Part shown: piece by piece, positions 12,150 through 22,270 of the stretch
How positions within the stretch are numbered: position 1 is the stretch's first letter
How the letters are laid out: each line of letters opens with the position of its first letter
Assembly (NCBI GenBank): GCA_021234155.1
Contig: JAJEKV010000211.1
Coordinates: 992,001 to 1,056,000 of the forward strand
Direction of reading: 5' to 3'
Origin: Isoetes taiwanensis
Taxonomy: Eukaryota > Streptophyta > Lycopodiopsida > Isoetales > Isoetaceae
DNA length: 64,000 nucleotides
Program-made: the position numbers and the translations under genes
The notes under the pieces: model-generated
What the model saw: only the letters and a program-made list of their open reading frames with translations
Told to the model about the DNA's origin: nothing
Databases searched by the model: none

Positions 12150-12600
12150 GACAGAGAGAATCGGCCAGATAATAGGAAAAAGGAGGTACTCCTGGAATAA
12201 AATTGTCAAACCATTCCGGCCCAGAGCCGATCCATGCTGATCGGACCAGGCAAAAACCGGTCTGATACCCTACTGCCAATCAATCTGGCAGACGACAAAC
12301 TGGGGGCAGATCTTGCCCAAGCAGGCTGTGGGCGATCAAAACCAAAGGATTTACAAAAAATGAAGGTCCTAAGCACTGAAAAAACAAACTCAGACAGGGA
12401 TAATCGGGCCAGATCGTAGGAAAAAAGAGGAGCTAAAGGAAGAACCTGTGAAGCCATATCGGCCCAGAGCCGATCCATGCTGATCGGACAAAGCAAACCG
12501 GTTGATGCCCTACTGCCAATCGATCTGGCAGATGGCAAACCGGGGCCAGAACTTGCCCAAGCTGGCTGTGAAGCGATCAAACCAAAAAACAAACGGTAGA
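12150..12600. repeat. Two-unit tandem duplication (~245 bp)
   Basis: Two units, near 12,160-12,350 and 12,405-12,595, share blocks such as CGGCCCAGAGCCGATCCATG, CTACTGCCAAT, ATCTGGCAGA and CTTGCCCAAGC in the same order. They are diverged by substitutions and small indels. This is intron-like or promoter-like DNA of the inserted segment with no coding signal. Confidence 0.8.
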
Positions 12601-12946
12601 AACCGGCAGAAAAAGCAACGACAGAACAAGACAAATGCTCAATGCACAATAAACAGACAAAGCAACAAGAAACTAACCAAATACGCTGTCAAAAATCACT
12701 CACTCGAAGCATCCACTGAGCGTGGCACATGGATTCAAGCAAAGGGAGAGATTAAAACCGTAAAGAAAATAGCCTTACCGTGTTGGATGCAGATATCGGA
12801 CGTGGAAAGCAGGTAAGGATCAGGAGCGACCAGCACAAGCTCGTCTTGTTGTCTCGGTGTGGATGGCTCTGGCTGGCGTGGGGTGGTGGGAAGATAGGTA
12901 GAGATGCAAATGACCAAAGCAAAGCCCAATAAAGGGGAAAACTGGT

Positions 12947-12960
12947 CTATAAATAGGAGG
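12947..12960 (+). promoter_or_regulatory. Candidate TATA box upstream of copy A methyltransferase gene
   Basis: TCTATAAATAGGAGG is a strong plant TATA match on the plus strand. A start about 30 bp downstream would place the transcript start near 12,980, just ahead of the first recognised coding exon at 13,022. The box lies in the inserted segment, so copy A may have acquired a new promoter. Inference only. Confidence 0.35.
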
Positions 12961-12993
12961 GCGAGATGATGGGGCATCCCCATCCAAGGAATG

Positions 12994-13020
12994 ATGGTTC
13001 TATTGCTATCGCAATAGAAC
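12994..13020. repeat. 11-bp-arm hairpin at the edge of the inserted segment
   Basis: GGTTCTATTGC, then TATC, then GCAATAGAACC: a perfect inverted repeat with a 4-nt loop, sitting within about 15 bp of the point where homology with copy B resumes. It may mark the terminus of the inserted segment, but no matching structure was found at the left edge near 10,600. Confidence 0.7.
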
Positions 13021-13153
13021 CGTGGCATTAAGGAGCTGTGTGAACGATGAAGGGGACGTTGAGTACATTCTGAGCAGCAGAATGTTTCGGATCAGTATGT
13101 GCAAGCCAAAAGATATCTACGAGTACATCTCGGAAAATAACAAGCTTGGTTAT

Positions 13154-13239
13154 GTAAGTGTGTGTTGTTCCTTCTGTTCTTCGTGTCTTCTCCGTATAAT
13201 TTATACTGACAGTGGACTAATTACTCGTTCTTACTACAG
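13154..13239 (+). other. Intron carrying a palindrome in the methyltransferase gene (copy A)
   Basis: GGTTAT/GTAAGT donor and ACTACAG/GATG acceptor. Joining the flanking ORFs is in frame. The intron contains a degenerate palindrome at 13193-13206. In copy B the same donor is GGTTAT/CTAAGT, so the splice site has been lost there while its intron palindrome (48484) is intact. Confidence 0.75.
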
Positions 13240-14073
13240 GATGTAGTAGACATTCTGTCTTCCGTGACTCTCTGTGACGCGAGCGTTATAGTCAAAGGCT
13301 TGTGGTACCCACATGCTAAGGAGGACATGGAGAAAGAGAGTGAACCAAAAGAGGAGGAAGGGGAGGTAATGAAAGGGAAGGGCAAGAGGAAAGCCCTGGA
13401 TTTGAAAACACAGGCCACAAAGAAATCCAGAACCACAAAGGCCTTGACAATCGAGGAGTCGGCAGAAGCGCTTCAAAAGGCTCCTGGGGCTGATATTGTT
13501 TTGAAACCCTCAGACAGATCAAGTGCTATCCTGAAAAGGGTTAATGAGACGAAGCTGTTGAAGCTAACAATATCATTGACACTGAGGACGATCAAAAGGC
13601 CACCAAAAAATGAGGAGGGGGTCAGAGTGCTTCAGGTGAGGAAGTTATACGCAGCACATGTGGCTATCCTGAAGCGACTTCGAGGACTACACTTACTATG
13701 TGCTTGGTGGCACACACAGTTTTAAGATGAGGAAAGAGCTATCTAAAGAGGAAAGCAGGAATGAGGTCTGGAAGAGCGTGGAAGCCCACATATACGTGGG
13801 GTTGACAGATGAAGAGGCTAAAGTCATTGCCATGAGCCACAACCTCGACAATGACTTCAGGTTGAAGATGAGCCTTTAAATAAGATCCGCTTCATGCTCA
13901 GAGAGTATGCTGAATTCAAATAAATGCACGGAGAGGATTTCAAGAAGTAGAAGAACGAGCTCCAGGAACTTCGGGAGGCCTTTGTCACTGACTGTTGCCT
14001 GAGCTATGACTCTGATGGCAGTGAAGCAGATACGGCGGCCACTGCTGTTTGAGCTCGTACCCTGGCAGGAAAC

Positions 14074-14201
14074 GGTATAAATTTATACCGCTCTATGCCA
14101 TGGTACAAATTTATACCGCGGGCTTCAATGGTATAAATTTATACAGTTGCATGGCCCTGTATAAATTTATACTACGTCCTGGAACGGTATAAATTTATAC
14201 C
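14074..14201. repeat. Five palindromes at exact 28-bp spacing (copy A)
   Basis: Sixteen-bp units start at 14074, 14102, 14130, 14158 and 14186, exactly 28 bp apart. Each is GGTATAAATTTATACC with zero to two changes, separated by 12-bp spacers of different sequence. The cluster is non-coding and precedes an acceptor-like TTTTAACAG near 14,283, so it is probably in an intron. Copy B has four units with the same 28-bp spacing at the matching place. Confidence 0.92.
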
Positions 14202-14720
14202 GTGGCCTGGACTTTGTGTTGTTGCATCTGCTGTACCACAACAGGCCTTTTGCACTAAGCTACTTGTCTTCAACTTTTAACAGATGTGGGATCTACAGGA
14301 AAGAATCTTCTGTGTGTTCGAAGATGGTCAACTTAAGGAGCAAGCCACCCGCTAGAAAAAAGCCAAAAAAAATAAATAAAACAAAACTAAAAAATATGAG
14401 CGATGTACCATGGATACAACTACAGGGTCTGAAGAGCAAAGAAATTTTTGTGCGGCTCTTAGAAAAAGTTGTGGCCAAGGAATTTACTCTCGATGAAATG
14501 GCAAAAGAAGCTAAGGCATAAGTAGCCTTTACTATGTGCTGTTCTTTTTTCCTTACTTTGCCTTACAATCTCTTTCTCTTTGAAGTCAGAAGGATATTGT
14601 CACCTTCCAGTCTGAGTTATTGAAGCAACTAAACCTAGAAGACTGGGAAGAGTGCAAGCTTCTTTATCCAACTTGTACGACATACAACATAATTAGAGAG
14701 CACGCAGTGAACTTTAGTGG

Positions 14721-15227
14721 TTGGGTGAGTTTTGTAGACAACATGTTTTGTCTTCGTGCCTTTGTCTTAGTGTTCTGCTTGTAGAACAAGAAAAAGGCCT
14801 GCCAGCAGGCTTTTTAAACCTGGTTCGGAGAGCCAAAGAGGAAAGGCAAAGACTGAAGGCCATCGAGCAGGGAAAGCAAGTCGCATCAAGCAGCTTCGAC
14901 AATAGATACGAAAGGTTTACAACATTTGGCCAGGACTGCTTGTACAAGATCGTACAAGATGACTGCACTACGCTGGGGACTGTGGTGGACAAGCAGAACT
15001 TCACATTGTGTATAGCCGACATTCCATACGGCTTCAAGATTAAAGACAGCGCCTTCGACGATGAAGCTTTTACACATGTGCAAGTACGAGCTTTTTTGGA
15101 TGGCCTGAAGGAAGTCACCCTGTCAGCAAATTGGCGTGTTATTATTTTTCACTCCGACCTACAGACAATGTCAACGCTCAAACCAATAGGAGCGGTCTGC
15201 AACGCCGGCTTCGAAAACTGCATTTGA
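14721..15227 (+). CDS. Methyltransferase motif IV exon (copy A)
   Basis: This open frame holds the first half of the methyltransferase. A basic helical segment comes first, then YKIVQDDC and VVDKQNFTLCIADIPYGFK. The last part is the usual hydrophobic strand leading into a DPPY-type catalytic motif IV, here D-I-P-Y. The isoleucine replaces the first proline of DPPY and may reflect decay or a family variant. The frame stops at a TGA at 15,225, but the same frame reads on as YGSHSFTFWNP, which suggests a recent nonsense change. The true exon probably starts at the acceptor GCTTGTAG near 14,783 and not at the first ATG. Confidence 0.7.
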   Translation: MGEFCRQHVLSSCLCLSVLLVEQEKGLPAGFLNLVRRAKEERQRLKAIEQGKQVASSSFDNRYERFTTFGQDCLYKIVQDDCTTLGTVVDKQNFTLCIADIPYGFKIKDSAFDDEAFTHVQVRAFLDGLKEVTLSANWRVIIFHSDLQTMSTLKPIGAVCNAGFENCI

Positions 15228-15262
15228 TATGGTTCACATTCCTTCACGTTCTGGAATCCAAT

Positions 15263-15421
15263 GGTATAAATTTATACCGCGAGTGCCCTGCGGTATAAAT
15301 TTATACACCTGGTGCCCTGGGGTATAAATTTCTAGCCAGAAACTTGCGTTATAGACATATGCCCTGGTGTCTTGCACTATAAATTTATACCGTGAGAACG
15401 CTAGCTGTATAAATTTATATT
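15263..15421. repeat. Palindrome cluster inside the methyltransferase gene (copy A)
   Basis: Units start at 15263, 15292, 15321, 15376 and 15406, spaced 29, 29, 55 and 30 bp. They lie between the motif IV exon and the next exon (about 15,470), before a pyrimidine-rich acceptor-like tract, so they are probably within an intron. Confidence 0.85.
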
Positions 15422-15469
15422 GTTTCCTTATTGCTTTTAGCTTACAATTTCTTTTTTCTGCTGCCAAGC

Positions 15470-15900
15470 TGAAGACTAACGTCAAAGATCATGGTGGTGG
15501 TCCGCGTTTAGTCAGCTGCTTCGAGCACTTTCACATAGGATATTACAACACAGACACCAAAAAGACCATGGTGCATTTTAATACATAGAATGAGAAGTCT
15601 CCACCATGCAATGCATTCCAATTCTCTGCTGTCCTGCAAAAGCTGAGAGACCCACAGAGACAAGGCGTTGTGGTGTCCCACTACCAAAGGCCTCACAGGC
15701 TTATTAATGATCTTATACAATGGTTTTCTCGCCTAGGGGACTGGGTTCTGGATGCTTTTTCTGGAAGTGGCACCACAGTTGATTTCGCGACTTAAGGGCG
15801 AATGCGGTGTCGATTGACATATAGACCCAGACAAGATCAGTTTCATCAGGACCAGAATAAGTTCCTGTGAGTCCTTTCCTGATGAAAATGAGGAATTGGG
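15470..15900 (+). pseudogene. Methyltransferase target-recognition and motif I exon (copy A)
   Basis: In frame from about 15,470 the sequence gives HGGGPRLVSCFEHFHIGYYN. After a TAG at 15,588 it continues as SHYQRPHRLINDLIQWFSRLG and then DWVLDAFSGSGTTVDFAT. The HRLI...W....GDWVLDAFSGSGTT string matches the pre-motif I and motif I (SAM-binding) region of beta-class methyltransferases. After a stop at 15,795 the adjacent frame supplies NAVSID, then a TAG, then DPDKISFI in another frame, the expected motif II strand, showing small indels after the reading frame was lost. Confidence 0.7.
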
Positions 15901-16177
15901 AAAAAAGAATGGTGCTGGGGATGTTAAAGAATGGTGCTGCTGCTGGGGAACAAACAATGGTGCTGGGCACCTACATAAAAATCCAGCCTCCCATCATGGG
16001 AAGAAAAGATGAGGAGGTTGAATTTGTAGATCTGGAACCAGTGGAGCTAGAGCCCCCCAAACAGCCTGTTCCAATAGGATTAGAATCAGAAGTAGTTGTC
16101 TCTGACTTTGTGGCCTCTTAAGAAATAGATCCAAAGGGAGACGAGAGTCCTGTGGACTGGGAAGAACCACCTCCCCT

Positions 16178-16232
16178 CGTATAAATTTATACAGACAGGT
16201 TTCAATTTTAAAATGTCAGTATATATTTATAC
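16178..16232. repeat. Terminal palindrome pair of copy A
   Basis: Units at 16178-16193 and 16218-16232 lie just beyond the last coding remains. No palindromes occur further right, so the right edge of copy A is probably near 16,250. No terminal inverted repeat or target duplication was identified there. Confidence 0.7.
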
Positions 16233-16249
16233 GAGTATCGCTCTACATT

Positions 16250-18390
16250 TTTTATAATTTATGTACAAAAGGAATATAATATATTCATGTAAGATTCTTG
16301 CACAGGTAAGCTTGGAACAACGTCTTTGACAATGTTTACTTAGAACTTTTTTTGCTACATAAGTTCTTCTTCTTTTGTAAGTTTCACTTTAATAGCATCT
16401 ACATTAACTATGCAAAACTGCACACTGTATTTGCTTGTATTTTCATAAAACAAAAATTTGTTGAATCTCCAAAATTAGAGTTCTCCATCTCAAACCTATC
16501 ATTTTTTTTCTTGACTTCTTTTTGAAGTCAAATAGCTGTAAAAATGTAAAATTTTTTATGGGGTATTTTGAACACTATGTGCTCAACAATCGATCTTCCT
16601 CCCTATTTTGTCTCTTATTTCAATTTTTCAGAATTTACAAAGGAATCTTTCAAACACACTTCTTAAATAAGTGCGTTTCATTTTAAACCTTGTTTATTGA
16701 TATGAAAAAATTAGGAAGTTGAAGGGCTAGGGAGTACCTTGGTTTGAAGACCACATGGACATCTCAAACATATAAGATGAAAATGTAAAGATAGAGCATG
16801 CTGATTCAAACATGTCCCTCGAAGAAAAAGCAATTAGAATCACTTTCCCTAAATTCTTGAGCAGAATATGTAGCTTTACTTGGCTATGGAGAAGGATTTC
16901 TAAAGCTATAGTAGACAACGCATGCATTATGAGGCTTCAATAGTTAATCAATGCTGGAAGTAGGCGGCTGCCTGCACCAAAGATCGAACCGCACAAAGGC
17001 ACTCATAGAGGCAGGTCCTGCAGCGATGTGAATAAAGCATATATTAGTGCCCACAAATAATATATTAACAAAACTATTAACTAAATCTATACGTAGACAA
17101 CAAAAATTGCAAAAAGTATTTTTTCAATGACTTCCGATAATCTAATGTGTCCTAATAGCCTGCATCACCCTGTAGAAGTTTTACATATCATTGAAGACAA
17201 ATATTATATCATATTAACCCAGTTTCTGTAGAATTCTATGAACAACAGTATGATGCCAGAATAAGAAAAGGCTCTGATTGCTTGGTCAATTTCTTTAAAA
17301 TGAATCGAATATAAAAGATTCCAGAAACTCTTACCTAGCATCTATCTCTCAAAACATGATAAATAGCTTTAGGTATAACAATTATGATTCTGCAAATCGA
17401 ACTCTTTGTATTTGCCATCAAATCCTCTACAAACCAATCCTTAGCCCCAAGTGGGAACTATAAGAATTGATAGTGAAAATATCATGAACGGATGCCTGAG
17501 AAGGTGAAGGGTGGGGCAGCAGACTTCCAAAAGAGGCGGAGATAAATGGGAAGGCAAGAAATCAAATAATGAAATATGCAAATAATGTGCACATTTCCTG
17601 CCCCTTGCAGGGCAGGTTTGTCGCTTACATGGTATGCTGGGTATTGGATTGCATCTGCTAGAGATTTACATGCTAATAGCGGAAGATTATTACCTACTCA
17701 GCATGTCGAAAGTCCTTCTAACCATGTCCATTTGATGCATTGCTTTTCTTTGCATACTGTAACTGCTTAGGTTACCAATATATGGATAATTGTACCCTCA
17801 ATTGCTGGCACTCCAGCATAGCTGCATTCCAAATAAAAGGACACCACATAGAGATATCCATCAAATGAATTTGTATACATATAGAATCCCCATTTGAAAA
17901 AAATAGCTAACCTGGCAAAATGCTTTGGATTTGCCTCAACCCTTCCGCATCACTTCCAGGCAACAGTTCTGTTTTCCTCAGTTCATCCCATCAGGCAGAG
18001 GAATCTTCAACGACCAATTCATAGCCATTTCAAGATGATGATGACTGAAATTTTTTCAAAATCTTACTTCTCCTTCAGAAGATTACAAAGAATTAGGCAC
18101 AAACGAGGTAAGAAAAGAAAGAGATCGAGCAGCATGCTAATAATCGACAGCTTCGCGGCATGGGCTTTGCTTTGCAAATTCTTGAAGAATATGAAGCACA
18201 TGAACAGGCCGATATCTTCTGAGTGCAACCGAATGAGGGAATACGATTTTTAGTTACACCTCATCGGCATAAACACCATCATTAATAAAAATACGGTGGG
18301 GACTAAGAGCCAATCTATGGCATACATGTATGGGGTGTGGATGAGGGGGCATGAGAAATCCCCCTCATCCTAATACCCTTATAAATATTA
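16250..18390. other. AT-rich DNA, no gene recognised
   Basis: Several short ORFs exist, the longest on the plus strand near 17,894-18,253. None contains a recognisable motif and none is flanked by convincing splice sites. I see no terminal repeats or RNA genes. Confidence 0.5.
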
Positions 18391-18393
18391 GGA

Positions 18394-18727
18394 TATTTTA
18401 TAGAAACCTCCCCAACTTTGGGTGAAATCTCCCCAATTTTCTCAAATTGAAATCCTCCCCAAGTCGTTCCAAGAAAATTGGGGAGGTTTTCAGGAAAATT
18501 AGGGAGGTTTCCACTTGGTTTCCACAAACTTGGATTATGTCCACAATTAGTCGGGCAGGTTAATTGACATTAGTATTTTAAAATTTTGCTCTTAAGCAAG
18601 GGTAAAATTTTGCTCTTAAGCAAGGGCGCTAGATGCCCTTATCTAGTAGAAACATATATTTCATGCGATCACTATAAAAACAGCCATAGCTTCGATTCAA
18701 TACATGTATAATTGACGCTGAAAAGCC
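18394..18727. repeat. Dispersed repeat, copy 1
   Basis: This ~330-bp segment, beginning TTTATAGAAACCTCCCCAAC and ending near CATGTATAATTGACGCTG, recurs at 36,068-36,447 in the same orientation. The sequence includes a GGGGAGGTTT/AAACCTCCCC inverted pair and a short direct duplication of AAAATTTTGCTCTTAAGCAA. No coding content. It could be part of a non-autonomous transposon; clear ends were not found. Confidence 0.85.
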
Positions 18728-18959
18728 ATTACGTCAAGCGGGCATCCAGGGCATGTCAGATGCCATAGACGTCGTTTAACGACGTTTTGCAAACGTGGCA
18801 TGACACGAAGGCCTGCCAGCTTGGCAACAGCAGCAGGTCACGCCAGCAGTTGCGACACGTCAGCTCTGCAAGACGTCGTTGAAAGATGTTGACGTCGTTG
18901 ATCAATGTCTGGATGTCGTTCAAGGTCGACGATCCGTTGTAGTGTTCCCATTCCACCAT

Positions 18960-19190
18960 TCACCCATTATACCACCTCCTTCTTCGACTTCCTCCAGAGA
19001 CCACCACCTCTTTCTATGTTTTCACGTGTCCCACCTCCTTCCACGGCTCCCCTAGCTAGTCCACCTTCCCATCCTCCCATCTTACCATTCGCCCTTACTC
19101 GTGTCTCCCTTCTACGCTTTCCTTCTAGACCGCCATCCCTTTCTATGTAATCACATGTCCCACCAAAAAAAAAAAAAAAAAAAAAAACCC
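18960..19190. repeat. Pyrimidine-rich duplicated segment with long poly-A
   Basis: Two related pyrimidine-rich blocks (near 18,980-19,060 and 19,085-19,160), each containing CCTTTCTATG and a CATGTCCCACC-like motif, followed by an uninterrupted A-run of about 22 at 19,165-19,187. The A-run might mark the 3' end of a retroposed sequence. Confidence 0.45.
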
Positions 19191-21360
19191 TAGCTAGTTC
19201 ATCTAGCCGGGCATTATCTAGTCCTATGTATGCCATTTCCATCCCCCAGCATCTCTACGGTCCACCTCTCCTCTCCATTCTCATAGTTCCTCTCCTATAC
19301 CACTCTCTCCGTGCACTGCGATATCTTTCACTTCTTTGGGCATACCCAGATGTTGCACCCTCCCCTACTAATCGATCACTTGGTGCATTATCTAGCCTTG
19401 CACATCGTATCAGTGAGGAAACTTGGATTATCACCTAGGACATCTTCGATGGAGGGGTAGACATGAGTTTTGACACATTGCACAATAAAAAAGTATGATG
19501 TTACAAAAAGTCTCGTTTTCCACAACCTGTATCTTACCCAATGAAGCCATTAGAATCCTCAAATCTCTCTGTTATGAGAGAGATTTATCAAAGAAAGAGC
19601 CCAGCAAATCCACGAAGTTAACAATACGAAAAACTTTAGAAGGAAAATCATTACAGAATAGGAGATTACTGAAATTTCGTAGGCTAAAACCGTCTGTTCT
19701 TTCCTGCACTACATCTCTGTTTTGCATAAAATACCAGCGAAGATGAGAGACGTAACCCAAAGGTGACCACCACCACTCCCAAAGCCCAAGGTTTCAACAA
19801 AATCCCTTTCTCAAAGCCGATAGTGCTGTCTCAGATTTGTTCCTTCCTCAAATCTCTTTTATGCCGACTGCATCAGCGTCCTGTGCTCTGTTTGCCCGAT
19901 GTTGCAGCTAAACTATGCTTCAACCTATAATATCATCCCTGTAGAGATCTGAAAAACTGAAAATGAAGCTGAAAAACTCCAGAAGATTAAAGGCTCCAGA
20001 GAAAAATCACAGATGCATCGCAGAGAAACATATGGAATGGATTATTCTAAATGTGATTAACTAAGCTTATCTTAGCTTATCCTTTTGGCCTTGCCGCCCC
20101 GTTGCCGCCTTGTTGCCGCCTTGTTGCCACCCCGGTTGCCCATGGAAGATCATAATCACCATTGGGTGTTACATGATCTTGATCATCTAGGCCCTCAAAA
20201 CCTATGGCATTGTCGACATTCTCAAAAGCAAGATTACTCACAATTTCTAAATTATATAGAGACGAATCTATGGAGATATCTTCTTCAAACACCCCATACA
20301 TGTGAGCTCCAAATCCTTTAGATAGATGACATCATCAAAGAAACAAAAGATGAAATTGTGGATGGAAGTATACTTGAATGGATGAGTCGTGGGTGAAGAG
20401 TATACTTGATGAAGAGCTCACAATGGCAAAAGCTCAAAATGTGAGGTTTTATAAATATTAGATGGAAACTTCCTCAAGTTTCTTTGAAAAGGGAGGTTTA
20501 GTGAATTCAAAAATTAATTTAAATTCTATACTCGGGTGCACCTCAATGGACATTAGGGCAGATTTGGGGTCTCAAAATGGCCTCCTATCAGCCATTCCAC
20601 GTCATATTTCCGCTCCTTTTTTCCCATGCCACCTAGGATACCAAACTCTCATAATTACAGATTTGCTTGGAATATTCTTTCGGAATAAGGGGGATTGCAC
20701 ATTCATGGCGCCATATGTATTTAATTACGTTGGTTGTCGAACAGACCGATGCAACACGCGGGCTTCTAAAATGCCACTTGCATTATAGCATACCAAGCAA
20801 CTCATGGCGGTGTCTCTTGGTTTGTCGATACCAAGCGTGCGCGTCACCGCCTTCTACATTTCAAAATTTGAATGTGTAGGTTGAAGCTTTGTATCAGATC
20901 AGACTTTCATTTCGAGTAGTATTTGCCAAGCGCTAGCTTAACCGATCTTCACTTCATCCTAATACAGGCTTCCCGCCCCCTACAATTCGAAATTTGAATT
21001 TGCTTAATGTATAAAAGCATGGATTGTAGGAGAATGGACTTTTCGATTTCCATATGCACGTTGCAAATTTCAAAAACGAGGTTAGTACGGACGTTCGGCT
21101 CACATGAAGCGAATTGTGTTGGGGCATAAGAATTGTACACCTTCATTTCGCGCCGTGCGATCTACACAGTATGGAAGTTGCTTGTTGTCAAATTAAACTT
21201 AAACACAAGTGAGGTCGGCACTTACGTGGTTTTCTCGAGGAGGGTTTGGAGTTTTTTTTTTTAAATCCCAATTATCGACATAGTGTGACGTAGCATCTTG
21301 GTATTAAATAGTATGTTAAATTCGAATTATATCGGTGTTCATTTCAGGTTAAACTCAAAT
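19190..21360. other. No recognisable gene
   Basis: Short ORFs only. The plus-strand ORF near 20,462-20,788 and the minus-strand ORF near 20,077-20,301 have no domains that I recognise. Nothing structured was seen on either strand. Confidence 0.45.
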
Positions 21361-21366
21361 CATATA

Positions 21367-21477
21367 GGTTTAGGAATAAGGTTAAAAAGGAAGATATTGG
21401 ATATTTAGGAATAAGGTTAAAAAAGGAAGATATTGGATATTTAGGAATAAGGTTAAAAAAGGAAGATATTGGATATG
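21367..21477. repeat. Three-unit tandem repeat (~37 bp)
   Basis: The unit TTTAGGAATAAGGTTAAAAA followed by GGAAGATATTGGATA occurs three times head to tail, differing only by the length of an A-run. It lies about 200 bp upstream of the acidic-protein gene. Confidence 0.92.
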
Positions 21478-21666
21478 GCTCAAATTTCGAGATATGCACA
21501 TAATGGCATGTAATGATGGTTGATAGGACTGGAATACGAATCATTCCTACGATTTTCACGTCTAATCCAGCCTATATCTATTCCAGCCTAGATTGGCGCC
21601 CATTCTCCCCCCAATCTCCGCCCAATCTTTGCTAGATCCTCCGCCCAATTTCGCTAGTCCATCGCC

Positions 21667-22089
21667 ATGAAGAGATCAGCTACGGAAGAGCCGGAGGTGT
21701 CCTCCAAGAGGCACCTATTACGGCTGGAAGAGGTGTTCCCTCTGCAGTTCCCTCCGCTGCCCACGGTTCTTGCTCTGAATGCCTCTGATTCCTCTGATTC
21801 CTTTGACGAGGAATCAGAGAATGAGGAATCAGAGGAAATTTCGGAGCAGGAGTTCATCACAGGTGTTCTTGAAGGCTGGATAGGAGATTCTTCAGAGAAT
21901 GAGTGGTCTACCGAAGGAGAAGAAGCCGAAGATGATGAAGAAGATGAAGAAGTTGAAGACGAATCCGCTGACTTCGAGGAGCTCATGGCGTTAGTTCATG
22001 GTACATGCATGTTTTCTTTCTTTTCTTAAGCATTCAACTAACGGTTATTTCTTATTTTTTGTTTTGCAGATGGTGAAGCAGATGAATGA
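21667..22089 (+). CDS. Small acidic protein, two exons, apparently intact
   Basis: Exon 1 (21667-22000) and exon 2 (22070-22089) are separated by a 69-bp intron with GT...TTTTGCAG ends. Splicing restores the frame across a split aspartate codon and gives a protein of about 117 residues ending GEADE before TGA. The N-terminus is basic and hydrophobic (MKRSATEEPEVSSKR). From about residue 38 the protein is dominated by glutamate, aspartate and serine (SENEESEEISEQEF, EAEDDEEDEEVEDES), as in histone-binding or nucleolar acidic tails. I recognise no domain. The start is chosen because it is the first ATG after a pyrimidine-rich leader and heads an open frame. A histone H3-like ORF lies 2 kb away, but a link is speculation. 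Confidence 0.5.
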
Positions 22090-22270
22090 AATTTGTTAGG
22101 GCAGAGCACCTCTTTTTTTTTTCCTTGTTCTTAGCCTCGACTTGCCTCCAAATTTTAGCCTCGGCTTGCCTCCAGCTTCTTACCATATGACTGCAAGCCT
22201 CCGGGCTTTTTTGTTGTGAATAGTTGAAGCCTCCGGGCATTTAAATTTACAAGATATTTCATTTCTTCGA

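Larger units (their letters stand above)
10600..12990. other. Foreign segment inside copy A (absent from copy B)
   Basis: Homology between copies A and B stops near 10,600 and resumes near 13,030 (at TGTGTGAACGATGAAG). The intervening ~2.4 kb has a different base composition and contains minus-strand ORFs and a tandem duplication. It replaced or was inserted into the upstream region of the methyltransferase gene, whose matching part in copy B is 47,900-48,320. No clear terminal repeats or target duplication were identified. Confidence 0.6.
13022..16121 (+). pseudogene. Copy A: BAH-like / ParB-like / beta-class DNA methyltransferase gene, broken
   Basis: Exon 1 (13022-13153) ends NNKLGY. A phase-0 intron (13154-13239, GTAAGT...CTACAG) joins it in frame to DVVDILSS and VIVKGLWYPHAKED, together resembling the end of a BAH domain. 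A lysine- and glutamate-rich linker follows, then part of a ParB/sulfiredoxin-like segment with VLGGTHS near 13,705. Its front part is deleted relative to copy B. Basic exons lie at about 14,290-14,710. The methyltransferase occupies about 14,790-15,900: CIADIPYGF near 15,010-15,035 corresponds to motif IV (DPPY class), and GDWVLDAFSGSGTT near 15,740-15,775 corresponds to motif I. This permuted order is that of beta-class N6-adenine or N4-cytosine methyltransferases. Stops and frameshifts (e.g. TGA near 15,226; TAG near 15,817) make it non-functional. The motif assignments are firm, the BAH call tentative. Confidence 0.75.

Noticed and set aside
14074-14201. CRISPR-like array (regular repeats and unique spacers)
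   Set aside because: The repeat is a 16-bp AT-rich palindrome with 12-bp spacers in a plant intron, with no cas genes; an operator or iteron array fits better.
16970-17000. tRNA-like GATCGAACC string
   Set aside because: No cloverleaf or matching acceptor arm could be built around it.
18620-18650. Possible Helitron 3' end (GGGC hairpin followed by CTAG) in the dispersed repeat
   Set aside because: Homology between the two copies continues about 80 bp past the CTAG, so it is not a terminus of this repeat.
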